From Azotimanducus sp963663145 (GTDB lineage Bacteria; Pseudomonadota; Gammaproteobacteria; Pseudomonadales; Azotimanducaceae): DNA of 64,000 nucleotides. The position numbers and the translations under genes were made by a program. The stretch's first letter is position 1; the number at the start of each line of letters is the position of its first letter. The stretch is taken from positions 2,294,001-2,358,000 of the forward strand of contig OY760134.1 in the NCBI GenBank assembly GCA_963663145.1, read 5' to 3'. This document shows, piece after piece, positions 45,301 to 55,610 of this stretch. A model generated the notes under the pieces. The model was not told where the DNA came from, made no database searches, and saw nothing but the letters and a program-made list of their open reading frames with translations.

Positions 45301-47286
45301 CTCGTCACCTACTACCTGTCCAATGATTCGCGCATAACAACCAGCGACGAAAACATAAACACCCCCCAAAGCGTGGATGTGCTGGCGGCTTCCGCTTCAA
45401 GCAGTTTCACCTTGTCATTGAATGCGCCAACGAACACCGGCACGTACTACTACGGGGCCTGTGTGAGCAGTGTGGTCAACGAGCTGAATGTCAACAACAA
45501 CTGTTCGAGCAGTGCCAGCATCAGGGTCCAGGTTGACGGTCCGGACTTGAGGGTTGACTCGCCGTCGGTAAGCAACTCCAATCCGGGGGCGGGCAAGACC
45601 TTCACGCTGCGCGCGCGGGTGCGCAATGGCGGCAATGAGAGTGCGGAGGCGACGACGCTCACCTATTATCGGTCCAGCGACTCGACGATTGATGGTAGCG
45701 ATACGCCAGTTGGTACGGCAGACGACATCAGTGCGCTTTCGGCGGGGCAATCGAGAAGCGAGTCCACCTCAGTCACGGCAGAGAATGATATTGGCGTCTA
45801 TTACTACGGGGCCTGTGTGGGGTCCGTTTCAGGCGATACCAACTCGGCGAACAACTGCTCATCGGGCGTGCGCGTGAAGATTCCGGGGGCGGACTTGGTG
45901 GTGCTGTCGCCGAGGGCGGACGATACGACACCCGAGCCCGGGGATCGATTCAGCTTGAGCGTCAAGGTACGGAACAGCGGCGTGGCCGAGTCCGCATCGA
46001 CAAATCTCGTGTACCTTCGCTCCGACGACGCGACGATCAACCTAGTAGGCGATATCACCGAGGGCAATGATTCGGTGGCCAGCTTGAAATCGGGTCGCAG
46101 CGACGACGAGTCGATCAATATCACCGCGCAGACGACTCCCGGCACCTATTACTACGGGGCTTGCGTCGAAGCCGTCAGCAACGAAGATGATCGAACGAAC
46201 AATTGCTCGGCGGCGGTGAAGGTAACGGTGAAGGCGCCAGACCTGGTGGTTCAATCGCCTTCGGTGGATGATTCGACGCCTGAAGCGGGTGACAAGTTCA
46301 CGCTTCAGGTCATTGTCGGAAACAGCGGCGGTGCGGAGGCACCGTCGACCACGCTCACCTACTATCAGTCTGATGACAAGACGATTACCACTGACGATAC
46401 CTCGCTCAATTTGACAGACTCGGTGAGCAGTTTGAATGCTGGCAGAACCAGGCGCGAATCGGCCTCGGTGACCGCGCCGACGACACCGGGTGAGTATTAC
46501 TTCGGTGCATGCGTGGACGCTGTGGCCAATGAGAGCGATACGGCCAACAACTGTTCGCCGGGCATCAAGGTCACCGTGCCGGCGCCGGACTTGGTGGTTG
46601 ATTCGGTGCGGGTCGATGACACGACACCCTTGGCCGGGGAGCGGTTCGAGTTGACCGTGCGGGTGCGCAACCGGGGCGGAGGAGGTGCCACGGCGACGAC
46701 TTTGACCTATTTGCGCTCGACGGACAACGTGATTTCCGTCGATGATGACCAAAGTGAAGGCACGGATTCAGTGGGCAAGCTGTCGGCTTCGGAGTCCGAT
46801 CAAGAGTCAATTCGGATCACGGCGCCAGCGACCCCGGGCGTGTACTACTACGGGGCTTGCGTGGCTGCGGTCACAGGTGAGAGCAAGACGGACAACAACT
46901 GCTCCAAGGCGGTGAAGGTCACTGTACCGGCCCCGGACTTGACGGTCGATTCGCCGCGCGTGGACGACTCCACCATCACGCAGGGCGACGAAGTAGAGAT
47001 CAGCGTCAGGGTGCGCAACCGCGGCGGCGGGGTGGCGGCGGCAACAACGCTGAAGTATTACGAATCGGACGACAGCACCATCGGTGAATCCGATGACACC
47101 GAGATCGGCACGGACTCCATCAAGAGTCTCGATCCTTCGAAATCGACCAATGAGTCCTTTGACTATACGCCCAGCCAAACGGGCACCTACTACTATGGCG
47201 CTTGCGTGGATGCCGACAGTAACGAGAGCAAGACGGACAACAATTGCTCTGCCGGGGTGCGGGTGAGGGTGAGTTCTGGGTCGTAG
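42400..47286 (+). CDS. Secreted He_PIG/CARDB repeat protein
   Basis: The product has 1628 residues. The ATG at 42400 (a TTG precedes it) has AAGG seven bases upstream. After a signal peptide (FAFVAVLFCACLAQA) come the N-terminal module shared with the proteins at 1-3649 and 28493-30811 (ETYRLPLFVGTTDSGQTG), a WYASRC module, a He_PIG domain, a CNYPGT module, another He_PIG domain, then eight CARDB domains of about 115 residues. Each CARDB domain carries the YYYGAC(V/I)...NNC cysteine pair, so a chain of disulfide-stabilised beta-sandwiches is likely. No membrane anchor or sorting signal is seen at the C-terminus. It is a close architectural paralogue of the left-edge protein. A surface or matrix role is inferred. 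Confidence 0.88.
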   Translation: MSRSAQCPHPRPAYSLGGRFAFVAVLFCACLAQAETYRLPLFVGTTDSGQTGVLRIQNASSSSGTVAIYAVNDAGSKSGPATLTLAANAAVEIDADDLVSGNSANGVSGGVGTITGGVRLEIVTALSINALAYLRTSDDTFAVLHDEIQARMTASGGYEYRVRVFNPASNLSQASSLRLINPNGRSASVTITGRDDSGAEAASGSLRLTLAAGAARRVSAQDLEAGGSGLGGQLGAGSGKWRLLVSADQPIEVVNLVKSSTGRLDNLSSAARDGLAPHDALVFDERFVGRVISTRSEHQTGSLSIRTGKAFSETIEPVGGSSSTQSGNYVYTRANRDAGELRLNYSQGDPCITNLQFSSRSDGWYASRCGGSDDAQATWRGGRWTVVEDATPPAPGDESGPRFAADGRSFDQNFDLNQAISTLILPAASGGTGALTYSLTPAVPGLGFDAARRQLTGTPTESGVRSMIYTATDSDGESGTLNFLIVVRDANSEDCLLGLLVRARQSCNYPGTTDAFSVKADGSASFLVVTSSRAINLPNRTYQGKVYDFRAEHKGDGVWRIERLQGVQAPTPNTTPKIPAADAPSDQTYTQNETITRLTLPAATDGEGALVYSLTPTVPGIAFNAATRRLSGTPTTAGTYAMTYRVTDEDGDSSSVAFTITVEEADIIDEGTPDLVLSSPTVNDNTLKTGEPFTFLVTLRNEGDGESAATTLRYYESSDATISSSDKQVRTEQVSALAASGARNESESLLTPLTPGTYYYGACIDSVAGERNTGNNCSGGARVTVTPVDTTVDGRDLIVEKPGVSDRSPTTGASFTLNATVRNRGDESTPATTVRYYRSTDATITTSDTAEGTDSVPTLASQGTSYESIRINAPSSTGIYYYGACVETVNNEVNRNNNCSTAVRVAVSSSNSGGGNNPGDGGGSIPTKSPDLTVDSVRVSTSSGGYAFSFDLTIKVRNRGSASAQQSLVTYYLSNDSRITTSDENINTPQSVDVLAASASSSFTLSLNAPTNTGTYYYGACVSSVVNELNVNNNCSSSASIRVQVDGPDLRVDSPSVSNSNPGAGKTFTLRARVRNGGNESAEATTLTYYRSSDSTIDGSDTPVGTADDISALSAGQSRSESTSVTAENDIGVYYYGACVGSVSGDTNSANNCSSGVRVKIPGADLVVLSPRADDTTPEPGDRFSLSVKVRNSGVAESASTNLVYLRSDDATINLVGDITEGNDSVASLKSGRSDDESINITAQTTPGTYYYGACVEAVSNEDDRTNNCSAAVKVTVKAPDLVVQSPSVDDSTPEAGDKFTLQVIVGNSGGAEAPSTTLTYYQSDDKTITTDDTSLNLTDSVSSLNAGRTRRESASVTAPTTPGEYYFGACVDAVANESDTANNCSPGIKVTVPAPDLVVDSVRVDDTTPLAGERFELTVRVRNRGGGGATATTLTYLRSTDNVISVDDDQSEGTDSVGKLSASESDQESIRITAPATPGVYYYGACVAAVTGESKTDNNCSKAVKVTVPAPDLTVDSPRVDDSTITQGDEVEISVRVRNRGGGVAAATTLKYYESDDSTIGESDDTEIGTDSIKSLDPSKSTNESFDYTPSQTGTYYYGACVDADSNESKTDNNCSAGVRVRVSSGS

Positions 47287-47379
47287 GGCGAGGGGTTCCA
47301 ACGCGCCGGGGAAGCCCGAGGCCGAAACTCCCCGATTGAGGCGGAGCTTTTGCTTCTTCGGCTGTTGGCTGTTGGTCTT

Positions 47380-50300
47380 TTAGAAGATGCCGTCGTCGAG
47401 CATGGAGGCCATGGCCGCCATGTCGTCCATGGGGGCCGGGGTGCCGCCGTCGTCCTCGTCGTCCTCGCCGTCGTCGCCGTCGTCGGTGCCGTCGGTCTCA
47501 TCATCGTCGTCGTTTGCCTCGTTGTCCTTGAGGCCGGGGACCGTGTTGCCACCTAGGGTCGGCGGGGTCGGCGGGTCGTCGCTGGTGTCGTTCTCCACTT
47601 TCAGGGTGACGCCTATGGTGATGGGGTCGAAGTTGCCATTGGTGGGGGTGGGGGTGGCGGTGACGACCAGGACGATGCTCTTGGTGTTGTCATCGTTGAG
47701 CGGGGCGTCGATGGCTTCGAAGTCGAGCTTTTGGCCGGTCTTCAAGCGCAGGTTGCCCATACTGCCGTCGGTGGTATCCGCCACCACCTCGAAGCGGTTG
47801 TCATCGACGGTGAAAGTGTATTGACCGTAGGCGTGACTGCCTTGGTTCTGGTCCTGCACGTCGATTCTGGCGGCGAGTTGCTGGTTGATCTGAACCCCGT
47901 CGCTGTCGGCGACCACCGTGATTTCCTCGGTGAGGGTGTTGCCGTCGGCTTCGTAGTCGTAGGACTTGGTCGCGTCGGTCACGGCGGTTGCTTCGGTGTC
48001 CGGATCGCTGGTCGCGTCGGTGCCCACTTGGAAGCCGGTCGGCGCGACATCGATACGGAACTGCAGGTTGGTGTTCACGCTCTGGTCGCTTGCATCGGTT
48101 GCCGTCAATTGCGAAGTGATCCAGTTGCCCGCGCCATCGGTGTTGTCGCCATCGTGGTTCTGTGCCTTGGTGGTGTAGTAGCGAACCGCGCCGGTTGCTT
48201 CATCAAGGATCAGGAGTTGGTCACCTTCGGTGTCGTCCGCACCGCCGTCGCCGTTGGCTTGGTGGAAGACATCCAAGTCTAGGTCCGTGTTAAAGAGGGC
48301 CTCCCAAGAACCTTCGCTCGGCGCTCCAAAGCCGAAGCTGAGGCCGCCTTCCACATCCTCAAAGAGCTTGGACATGGAGACCGTCGCCGTGAGGGAGGCA
48401 AGCGTGCCTTCTTCCTCGGCGGCGGCGCCCAGATCGATGGTGTTGGTGGCGTTGAGTGCGATGGGAGGCGAATCGGTGGCGCTGCCGGCGATACTCACGG
48501 TCTGGTCGGCGGTCACTATGGAAGTGACGTTGCCATCCTCATCGTAGCTGGTGATGCGCAATGAGATATCTTCGCCGGCCTCCTTGTTGGTGACCGCGAA
48601 GGTTTCGCCGGTGGCGATGACTTTGCCGCCAATGATCCATTCGGCCTTGACGGTCCCGTCGGTCGGCTTGGCGTCGTCAAGGCCCGTGATGCGCAGGGTT
48701 CTGCCGACCGGGATGTCGATGTTCTGTCCACCAGCATCGATAGTCGGCACACTGGTGACCGTGTCGATGTCGCCAACCTTGAAGGGACTCACCGTCACTG
48801 TGCTCTCGACCCGCTCGGCGACATCGTTGCTGTCATCAAAGGTTACGACCAAGCGGACAAACTTGCCCTCGACGCTCGATGGAATCGTGGCCTCGTTGGT
48901 ATCAGCGGTCGCTGTGTCGCCGTTGCCATCGAACTTCGTCCAACCGCCTCGGCCGTTGTTGGAATACTCCCAAGTGTAGGTAAAGTCACCCACGCCGTCC
49001 GGGTCCGTGATCGTTACAGTTGCTACGAGCTCGTCATCCGTATTGGTCAACCAGGTGAAAGTACCGCTCGCCGGATCTTGTCGGTCCGCGACCGCCACCG
49101 TGTTGGTCTCAAGCGCGGGATTGTCCGGGTTTGAAGGCACGATGTTACCGTTGAAGAGTTCGTAGTAGAACACCTTGCCTTGGATCTTGTCGTCGACATC
49201 CTCCTGCTTGACCGTGTATCTGATCGAACTGCCGACCGAAGCGGCGAGGGGGGTTTCTTGGTCATTGCTATCAACATTGACCACCTGATAGAGCACAGCC
49301 ACCGGTTTGCCGCCCTTGGCACCGGTGAAGTCCGGATCCACCTTGTCATCAAAGGTGACGGTGATGGTCTGCTTCTCGTGCGGCGTGGTATCCGAGATGC
49401 GCACACCGTTGGTCGTGGTGGAACCGTCGGCGCGCGGATTCAGGTTTTCGTCGGTGATGGTGATGGCGATTTTGGTGGTGCTGCGCGCGCTGTCCTCGTC
49501 GGTTGCGACGATGGTGAGCAGGGCATCGACATCCTGTCGGATTTCGGATGGTGAGGGTTTGGCGTTATCACCCGTCCCGTCCATGCCAGTTCGGTCGGCT
49601 TCGAGGATCAGAACGTAGTCGTCGTCTGCAGGGTTGTTGCCGCCCGCGACCCAGGTCACATCGTCCTCCGTATTGCTGTCCTCGTCCGCACCATCCTTGA
49701 TGTCTTCCCACTTGACCGGCCCGGTCGTGCGCTTGTTCTCGTCGTCGTTCCAATGACTGACGAATTTCAGCCATGACCCGCCATTCTTGAGCGACGCCGT
49801 GAAGGTGAAGTCGCCATCGTCGTGATCATCGTCGGGATCCTCGAAGAGCTTGCTGAGGTTCAGATAGATGGTTTCGACGCTGCCCTCCTGCTGATCGACC
49901 GGATAGTAAATCGCGCCCGTGGCGGCGTTTTGCGCCAGGTCGTCGCTGGTGTGGTTGTTGTCGAGTTCCGAGACCACGAGGGCCGGCGCCTCGTTGACAT
50001 CATCGATCTCGAAGTCGAAGTCATCGATGTCCGCGCCATCGGTGCTTCTTGTGATTGCGTCGAAGCTGTCGGTGACCGTGCCATCGTAGGCGGTCACGGT
50101 GATGTCAACTTCCGAGTAGCTCTCGGCATTGATGGCATTGTCTCCCGTGAAGGCCGCCTCGGTGAGGACGATGTCGTAGGTGACCGAATCGCTGTTCTCG
50201 GACACCTTCTTCAAGGCAAAGAAATCGTTGCTCGGGTCGTCGTCCATGAAGTTTTCGGCGCTTTGAATCACCACACCGGTTTGGTCTCCGACATCGGCGG

Positions 50301-53300
50301 TCGCCGAAAGCACGATGGTCAGGTCGCCCCAGGGGTGGATGCCGGCGACATCAAGGTCTTCGTCCTCGACGGTGATTCTGCCCACCACCGCGCCCGCCTT
50401 GGCGGTCTCTTTGATGTCGCGCCCATCGCTCTTGATGTCCGGTTCGGAATTGTCCCGATTGCCGGTATCCGAGAGCACCACGGCGATCTTGAAGCTCGCT
50501 TGGGCACTCGTGCCCTGCTCGTCGGTAGCGCGTACGGTGACATCGTAGATGCCGCGAGTCGGGAGGGTTTTTTCCTTGTTTTCTAGGGCGCCGGTGGCTG
50601 AATCGATCGCAAGCCAAGAGGGGCCGCTGACGATAGAATAGGTCAGGGTGTCGTCCGCGTCCACATCTTCGAAGAGCGCGAGCGCGTCGGTACCGGTCTC
50701 TAGGGAGAAGGTCAGCCATTGGCCCTTGGTGATGTCATCTTGATCAAGATCCTCATCGACCGTCACCCACCAGTTGCCCGGATCGTTCTTGACGGTCGGG
50801 CGATCGTTGTTGTCCGTGATGTTGACCGTGACCACGCGCGTCAGGCTGTCGCCGCCGCCGTCCTCGGCGATGACTTCAAGGCTGATGCTGTCCCCGGCTT
50901 CATAGTCGAGGGCGACACCCTTCTTGACCTTCAGGACCCAATCATCGCCCTGCTTCGCGGCTTCGAACTGGCTCTGATAGGCGGCGGCCACCGTGAAGGT
51001 GTGCTGGCCGTTGGGGTGGCGCGGGTTGTCCTGATCGTCTGCGGTCAGTGTGCCGATGAAGACACCGGAAGCATCGTTTTCGGCGACCACTACGGTCTTG
51101 AAGTCGTTCTCGGTGCCGTCCTTGTTGAAGAGGTTGATGTCGGTGATTTGGTCGTTGCCGTCATCGACGATGATGTTGAACAGGACGGAACCCTTGCCGC
51201 CATCCTGATCGGTCGCGACGAGGCTGATGTTCATCACGCTGGTGTCGTTGCCGGCCGGCACGGTGCCGGACAGCTCACCGGTGATGGAGCCATCGGCGCC
51301 GTACTGGACATTGATGAGCTTGAACCAATCGGGGGCGTTCTCGAGTTGATAGCGGAAGTTTGTATCGCCGTCCTGGTCGGTGAACATGGCGGCGAGGTCG
51401 AGCTTGGCGTCCGCGACACCTTCGCCGACGGTGGCGATGAGATCGGTCTTGGTTTCGACCGCCTTAGGCGTTGTTTCGGTCGCTTCCTTGGTGATCACAA
51501 CGACACCGGTTTGATTGGCGGTCGGCGGGTCGTTGGCATTGATGACCCGAAGGCTCACATCGGAGGTCGCCGTCAGGCCTTGCGCGTCGGTGACGGTGAG
51601 GGTGACACTCAGAACGCCGCCGTCGACTTCATAGTCGGCTGCCTGATCGAGCATCAGCCAGATGCGGCCTTGCGCGTCCGTTTCGGTGGCGAAGCGGGTG
51701 TTGCTCAGGGTTATGTCGGTTGCGTCGAGGGTCTCTTCGGGGTCGATGAGGGTGATGAGGCCGATGGCGCCGGTCTTGTTTTCGTTGATGACCGGGCGGG
51801 CCCTGGTGCCATCGTCCCTGGTGGCATCAGTGACGGTGATGGTCGGTACTTCGTTGACGCCGACTACGTTGATGGTGACATCGGCTTGCGATGCGAGTCC
51901 ACCGCCGTCGACCACACTTAAGGTGACCGTCAGGGATTCTTCAATATCCGCGTCGAGGGCTTGGTCCAACACGAGCCAGAGGCCGCCGAAGGCATCGGTG
52001 TCTACGGAAAAGCGCGCATCGCTCAAGGTGATGTCGTCCGCGTCCAAGGTTTCCTCGGGGTCGGTGAGGGTGATGGCACCGACGGGACCGGTGGAGTTCT
52101 CTGGAATCGTGGACTGCGCCTTGACTCCGTCGATGGTTTCGCCATCCTGCACAGAGATGGTGGGGGCTTCGTTGACGTCGACGATTCTGAGGTCGAATTG
52201 GACGGGGGTGCTCAAGCCGCCGGTATCCGTGGCGGTCAGGGTGACGCTTAGGGTGTTGCCGTCCTGCTCATAGTTGGCGGCCTGATCGAGCATCAGCCAG
52301 ATGCGGCCTTGGGCGTCCGTCTCGGTGGTGAAGCGGGTGTTGCTCAGGGTGATGTCGGTCGCGTCGAGATCGTCTTCCGGGTCGGTGATTGTGATGAGGC
52401 CGACTGCGCCTGTGTCGTTCTCGCTGATGAGGGATCGAGCCCTGATGCCATCCGCTCTGGTGGCATCGGTGACGGTCAGGCTCGGGGCTTCGTTGACTTC
52501 GGTGATGTTGATGGTGATGTCCGTGCGGGCCGCGAGTCCGCCATCGTCGATCACGACGAGCTCCAGGGAGACGGAAGTTTCGGTCTCGGCGTCGAGGCCC
52601 TCGTTCAGCGTGAGCCAGAGGGCGCCGGCATCGTCGGTCTCGATGGAAAAACGCGCATCGCTCAGGGTGATGTCGTCGGCCGCGAAGGTCTGCTCAGGGT
52701 CGGTGACGGTGAGGCTGCGCAGCCGACCGGAGGTATTTTCGTCAATGCTGAAGGTGGTGTCCGCGATGGTGAGGGATGGGCCCTCGTTGACATTGACGAC
52801 GGTAATCACGACCTCGGTGGGGGCCGAAGTGCTGCCGTGGGAGTCGGTGGCCGTGACTTGAATGGTGATGGTGCCGTCGGTGGTGGCTTCACGATCAAGC
52901 CCAACGCCGTCCTTCACTTTGAGGAGTACGGCGCTGCCGATGGTTTCGATCTCGAAGTCTGAGTTGTCGACCGCGAAGGTGATGCTGTCGCCGTCAGGGT
53001 CGCTCGACCTGATGTCGGCCAGATTCATGCCGCTGGTGTCGTTTTCGGTGACGCGGAAGTTGTTGGAGGCGGGCGTGACGATGGGCGCGTCGGGCGGGTC
53101 GTTTTGGTCGTTGACGGTGATGGTGACGGTGGCATCACTGGTGACGCTGAGATCGTCGGTGACCGTGACGGTGACATCGACCGTCGGCTCGGTCTCGTAG
53201 TCGAGACTGACGTTTTCGGCCAAGGCCAGCAAGAGGCCGCCGGAGGTGTCCGTCTTGACCACGAAGCGCGCATCGGAGGTGGTGACGTTGTCGGCGTCAA

Positions 53301-55350
53301 GGGTCTGATTGGCGTCGGTGACCGTGATGACGCCGAGCGCGAGGCCGGCGGCATTCTCGTTGATATTCTTCGCCGCCGAGGCGCCACTGTCGGTCTGTCC
53401 GTCCGCCACTTCGATGGTGGGGGGGTCGTTGGATTCGTAAACGGTGATGGAAACGTCGAGCTTGGTGGAACCGCCATTGCTGTCGGTGATGGTGATGGTG
53501 GCGGTGTCATCGAGGGTGGCGTCTTCCTCCATGCCGACGACGGTTTCGTTCTCCTCATTGAGGGTGTAGGTCCACGCGCCGGCGTCGTCGACGGTGAGGG
53601 TGCCGTAGGTGGCTGCTTCGCTGACCGTGAACGTGAGAGTGTCGCCTGTGTCCACGTCGGCGGCGTCGACATTGCCGGTGACCGGGGTGGCTGCGCCTTT
53701 CAGCACCGCGCCGGAGGTGTCATCGCCGGTGGGGGCCTCGTTCACGCCGGTGATGGTGATGGCGACCATGACTGTGGCCATCTCGCCGCTTGAATCCGTA
53801 ATGGTGATGGTTGCGGCATCATTGAGGGTGGCATCGGCGGCGAGGGCGACCACGGTGTTGTTTTTCTGGTCGAGCATGTAGGTCCAGTTGCCGGAGGCGT
53901 CGACGCTGAGAGTGCCGTAGGTGGCTGCTTCGCTGACCGTGAACGTGAGGGTGTCGCCGGTGTCAAGGTCGGTGGCGTTGACGTTGCCGGTGGCGGGACC
54001 GGCACCGGCGGTGACGGCACCGGAGGAATCCTGACCGGTGGGGGCGTTATTGATGCCGGTAATGGTGATGGTGACATCGGCCGTGGTCGCACCGCCGCTG
54101 CCGTCGGTGACGGTGATGGTGGCGGTGTCCCAGAGGGTGGCATCCTTGGCGAGGGCCTTGACGGCATCGTCGGAGCGATTGAGCCGGTAGGTCCAACCGC
54201 CGTTCTTGGTCACGGAGAGCCGGCCATAGGAGGGGGCGCTGCTGACCGTGAAAGTGAGGGTGTCGCCGGTGTCGAGATCGGCGGCATTGATATTGCCGCC
54301 GACCGGATCGCCGCCGACCGTGATGGCACCGGTGCTATCTTGGGCCGTGGGCGCTTCGTTGGCGCCGGTGATGGTGATGGCGACGTCCACATCGGCGGTG
54401 CCGCCGTTGCCGTCGGAGATGGTGATGGTGGCGGAGTCTTCGAGGGTGGCATCCTTGGCGAGGGCGATGACGGCGGCATCGGCCTCGTCGAGCGTGTAGG
54501 TCCAGCGCCCGGAGCTATTCACCGTCAGGGCGCCATAGGTGGGTGAGTCGCTGACTGTGAATGTGAGGATGTCGCCGGCATCGACATCCTTGGCGTTGAC
54601 ATTGCCGGTGGCCGCACGGCTCGCGCCGGCGGTCACGGCGCCGAGGGTATCGTCACCGGTGGGTGCTTCGTTCTGGTTGAGGATGGTGACGATCACCTTG
54701 GTCGGGTCCGACACATTTCCCTTGGTGTCGGAGGCGGTGATGTTGATGGTGATGGTGCCGTCCTCGGTGGCTTCGCGATCGAGGACGACATCGTTTTTGA
54801 GTTTCAATATGTGGACGGTGCCAATGACTTCGATTTCGAATTTATCGTTGTCGACCGAGAAGGAGACATCGTCGCCTTCCGGGTCCAAGGAGTCCAGCAC
54901 GGCGAGATTCAGGCCGTGGGCAGGGTTTTCTTCGATCATGAAGTTGACGGCGCTCGCCGTGATGGTCGGCGAATCGGGGGCCTCGTCGATGTCGTGCACG
55001 GCGACGGTCACCGTCTTGCGCGCGGCGGCGCCCTGGCTGTCGGTGACCGTGAGGGTGACATCGACGCTTTGCTCGGTTTCGTAGTCGAGGCTCGCGTCGG
55101 CGGCCAGGGCAAGCCAGAGTTTGCCTTGGGCATCCGTGACTACTACGAAGCGGTCATCGGAGGTGGTGATGTCGTCGTCGGTCAGGGTTTCGTTGGGGTC
55201 GCTTATTGTGATGGCGCCCAGAAGGGCGCCGACGACGTTCTCGTCGACCGTGGAAACGACCTTGGTGCCGTCCGAAGTCTCCCCGTCAGTGACGTCGATG
55301 GTTGGGGCATCGTTGAGCGGTACGACGCTGAATGCAAGGTTAAGAGGCAT
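47380..55350 (-). CDS. Giant cadherin/VCBS repeat protein without a visible signal peptide
   Basis: The product has 2656 residues made of cadherin-like repeats (SLDYETEQSVDVTLTVTD, VxINEVNEAP-type junctions) and VCBS-type repeats (TLTFTVSEAATYGTLSV...WTYTL), with many Asp-rich calcium-binding motifs. It starts MPLNLAFSVVPLNDAP, straight inside repeat-like sequence, and has no signal peptide. The end is very acidic and finishes MASMLDDGIF, which could serve as a type I secretion signal; no RTX nonapeptides were seen and no transporter is nearby. The missing start, with an IS-end-like repeat 130 bp upstream, suggests loss of the true 5' end. A role in adhesion is inferred. Confidence 0.85.
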   Translation of the reverse strand: MPLNLAFSVVPLNDAPTIDVTDGETSDGTKVVSTVDENVVGALLGAITISDPNETLTDDDITTSDDRFVVVTDAQGKLWLALAADASLDYETEQSVDVTLTVTDSQGAAARKTVTVAVHDIDEAPDSPTITASAVNFMIEENPAHGLNLAVLDSLDPEGDDVSFSVDNDKFEIEVIGTVHILKLKNDVVLDREATEDGTITINITASDTKGNVSDPTKVIVTILNQNEAPTGDDTLGAVTAGASRAATGNVNAKDVDAGDILTFTVSDSPTYGALTVNSSGRWTYTLDEADAAVIALAKDATLEDSATITISDGNGGTADVDVAITITGANEAPTAQDSTGAITVGGDPVGGNINAADLDTGDTLTFTVSSAPSYGRLSVTKNGGWTYRLNRSDDAVKALAKDATLWDTATITVTDGSGGATTADVTITITGINNAPTGQDSSGAVTAGAGPATGNVNATDLDTGDTLTFTVSEAATYGTLSVDASGNWTYMLDQKNNTVVALAADATLNDAATITITDSSGEMATVMVAITITGVNEAPTGDDTSGAVLKGAATPVTGNVDAADVDTGDTLTFTVSEAATYGTLTVDDAGAWTYTLNEENETVVGMEEDATLDDTATITITDSNGGSTKLDVSITVYESNDPPTIEVADGQTDSGASAAKNINENAAGLALGVITVTDANQTLDADNVTTSDARFVVKTDTSGGLLLALAENVSLDYETEPTVDVTVTVTDDLSVTSDATVTITVNDQNDPPDAPIVTPASNNFRVTENDTSGMNLADIRSSDPDGDSITFAVDNSDFEIETIGSAVLLKVKDGVGLDREATTDGTITIQVTATDSHGSTSAPTEVVITVVNVNEGPSLTIADTTFSIDENTSGRLRSLTVTDPEQTFAADDITLSDARFSIETDDAGALWLTLNEGLDAETETSVSLELVVIDDGGLAARTDITINITEVNEAPSLTVTDATRADGIRARSLISENDTGAVGLITITDPEDDLDATDITLSNTRFTTETDAQGRIWLMLDQAANYEQDGNTLSVTLTATDTGGLSTPVQFDLRIVDVNEAPTISVQDGETIDGVKAQSTIPENSTGPVGAITLTDPEETLDADDITLSDARFSVDTDAFGGLWLVLDQALDADIEESLTVTLSVVDGGGLASQADVTINVVGVNEVPTITVTDATRDDGTRARPVINENKTGAIGLITLIDPEETLDATDITLSNTRFATETDAQGRIWLMLDQAADYEVDGGVLSVTLTVTDAQGLTATSDVSLRVINANDPPTANQTGVVVITKEATETTPKAVETKTDLIATVGEGVADAKLDLAAMFTDQDGDTNFRYQLENAPDWFKLINVQYGADGSITGELSGTVPAGNDTSVMNISLVATDQDGGKGSVLFNIIVDDGNDQITDINLFNKDGTENDFKTVVVAENDASGVFIGTLTADDQDNPRHPNGQHTFTVAAAYQSQFEAAKQGDDWVLKVKKGVALDYEAGDSISLEVIAEDGGGDSLTRVVTVNITDNNDRPTVKNDPGNWWVTVDEDLDQDDITKGQWLTFSLETGTDALALFEDVDADDTLTYSIVSGPSWLAIDSATGALENKEKTLPTRGIYDVTVRATDEQGTSAQASFKIAVVLSDTGNRDNSEPDIKSDGRDIKETAKAGAVVGRITVEDEDLDVAGIHPWGDLTIVLSATADVGDQTGVVIQSAENFMDDDPSNDFFALKKVSENSDSVTYDIVLTEAAFTGDNAINAESYSEVDITVTAYDGTVTDSFDAITRSTDGADIDDFDFEIDDVNEAPALVVSELDNNHTSDDLAQNAATGAIYYPVDQQEGSVETIYLNLSKLFEDPDDDHDDGDFTFTASLKNGGSWLKFVSHWNDDENKRTTGPVKWEDIKDGADEDSNTEDDVTWVAGGNNPADDDYVLILEADRTGMDGTGDNAKPSPSEIRQDVDALLTIVATDEDSARSTTKIAITITDENLNPRADGSTTTNGVRISDTTPHEKQTITVTFDDKVDPDFTGAKGGKPVAVLYQVVNVDSNDQETPLAASVGSSIRYTVKQEDVDDKIQGKVFYYELFNGNIVPSNPDNPALETNTVAVADRQDPASGTFTWLTNTDDELVATVTITDPDGVGDFTYTWEYSNNGRGGWTKFDGNGDTATADTNEATIPSSVEGKFVRLVVTFDDSNDVAERVESTVTVSPFKVGDIDTVTSVPTIDAGGQNIDIPVGRTLRITGLDDAKPTDGTVKAEWIIGGKVIATGETFAVTNKEAGEDISLRITSYDEDGNVTSIVTADQTVSIAGSATDSPPIALNATNTIDLGAAAEEEGTLASLTATVSMSKLFEDVEGGLSFGFGAPSEGSWEALFNTDLDLDVFHQANGDGGADDTEGDQLLILDEATGAVRYYTTKAQNHDGDNTDGAGNWITSQLTATDASDQSVNTNLQFRIDVAPTGFQVGTDATSDPDTEATAVTDATKSYDYEADGNTLTEEITVVADSDGVQINQQLAARIDVQDQNQGSHAYGQYTFTVDDNRFEVVADTTDGSMGNLRLKTGQKLDFEAIDAPLNDDNTKSIVLVVTATPTPTNGNFDPITIGVTLKVENDTSDDPPTPPTLGGNTVPGLKDNEANDDDDETDGTDDGDDGEDDEDDGGTPAPMDDMAAMASMLDDGIF

Positions 55351-55482
55351 AGCACCACCACTACAGGTTGGGGTTGTGGCGGCAATTCTACACTTTATTT
55401 AGGTGTATACCAATAGAGATGCAAGGGGAATTCAGTTCTTTTGATGGATGGTGCGAAGCGGAGGGGAACGTGAGCGCAGTTG

Positions 55483-55610
55483 TGCAACCGGAACAGGGTT
55501 TACATAATAGACCGGAAACATCCTTTACATTTCTCCCCCCGCCGACGACCCTGGATTCAGCTCCCGGCGGCTTGTTTTGTGCCGGCATCCGCGTGTGTGC
55601 CGACGCCGCG
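55483..55610. repeat. IS-end-like repeat, copy 2 of 2
   Basis: Bases 55483-55530 match 6781-6828 with only five differences, and contain the same doubled TTTACAT unit. It lies upstream of the giant cadherin gene in the same orientation as copy 1 relative to its minus-strand neighbour. The remaining gap from 55351 to 55775 has no gene. Confidence 0.6.

Noticed and set aside
47287..47379. Possible terminator between two convergent genes
   Set aside because: The stem (CGGGGA/TCCCCG) is short with a long loop and no proper T run.
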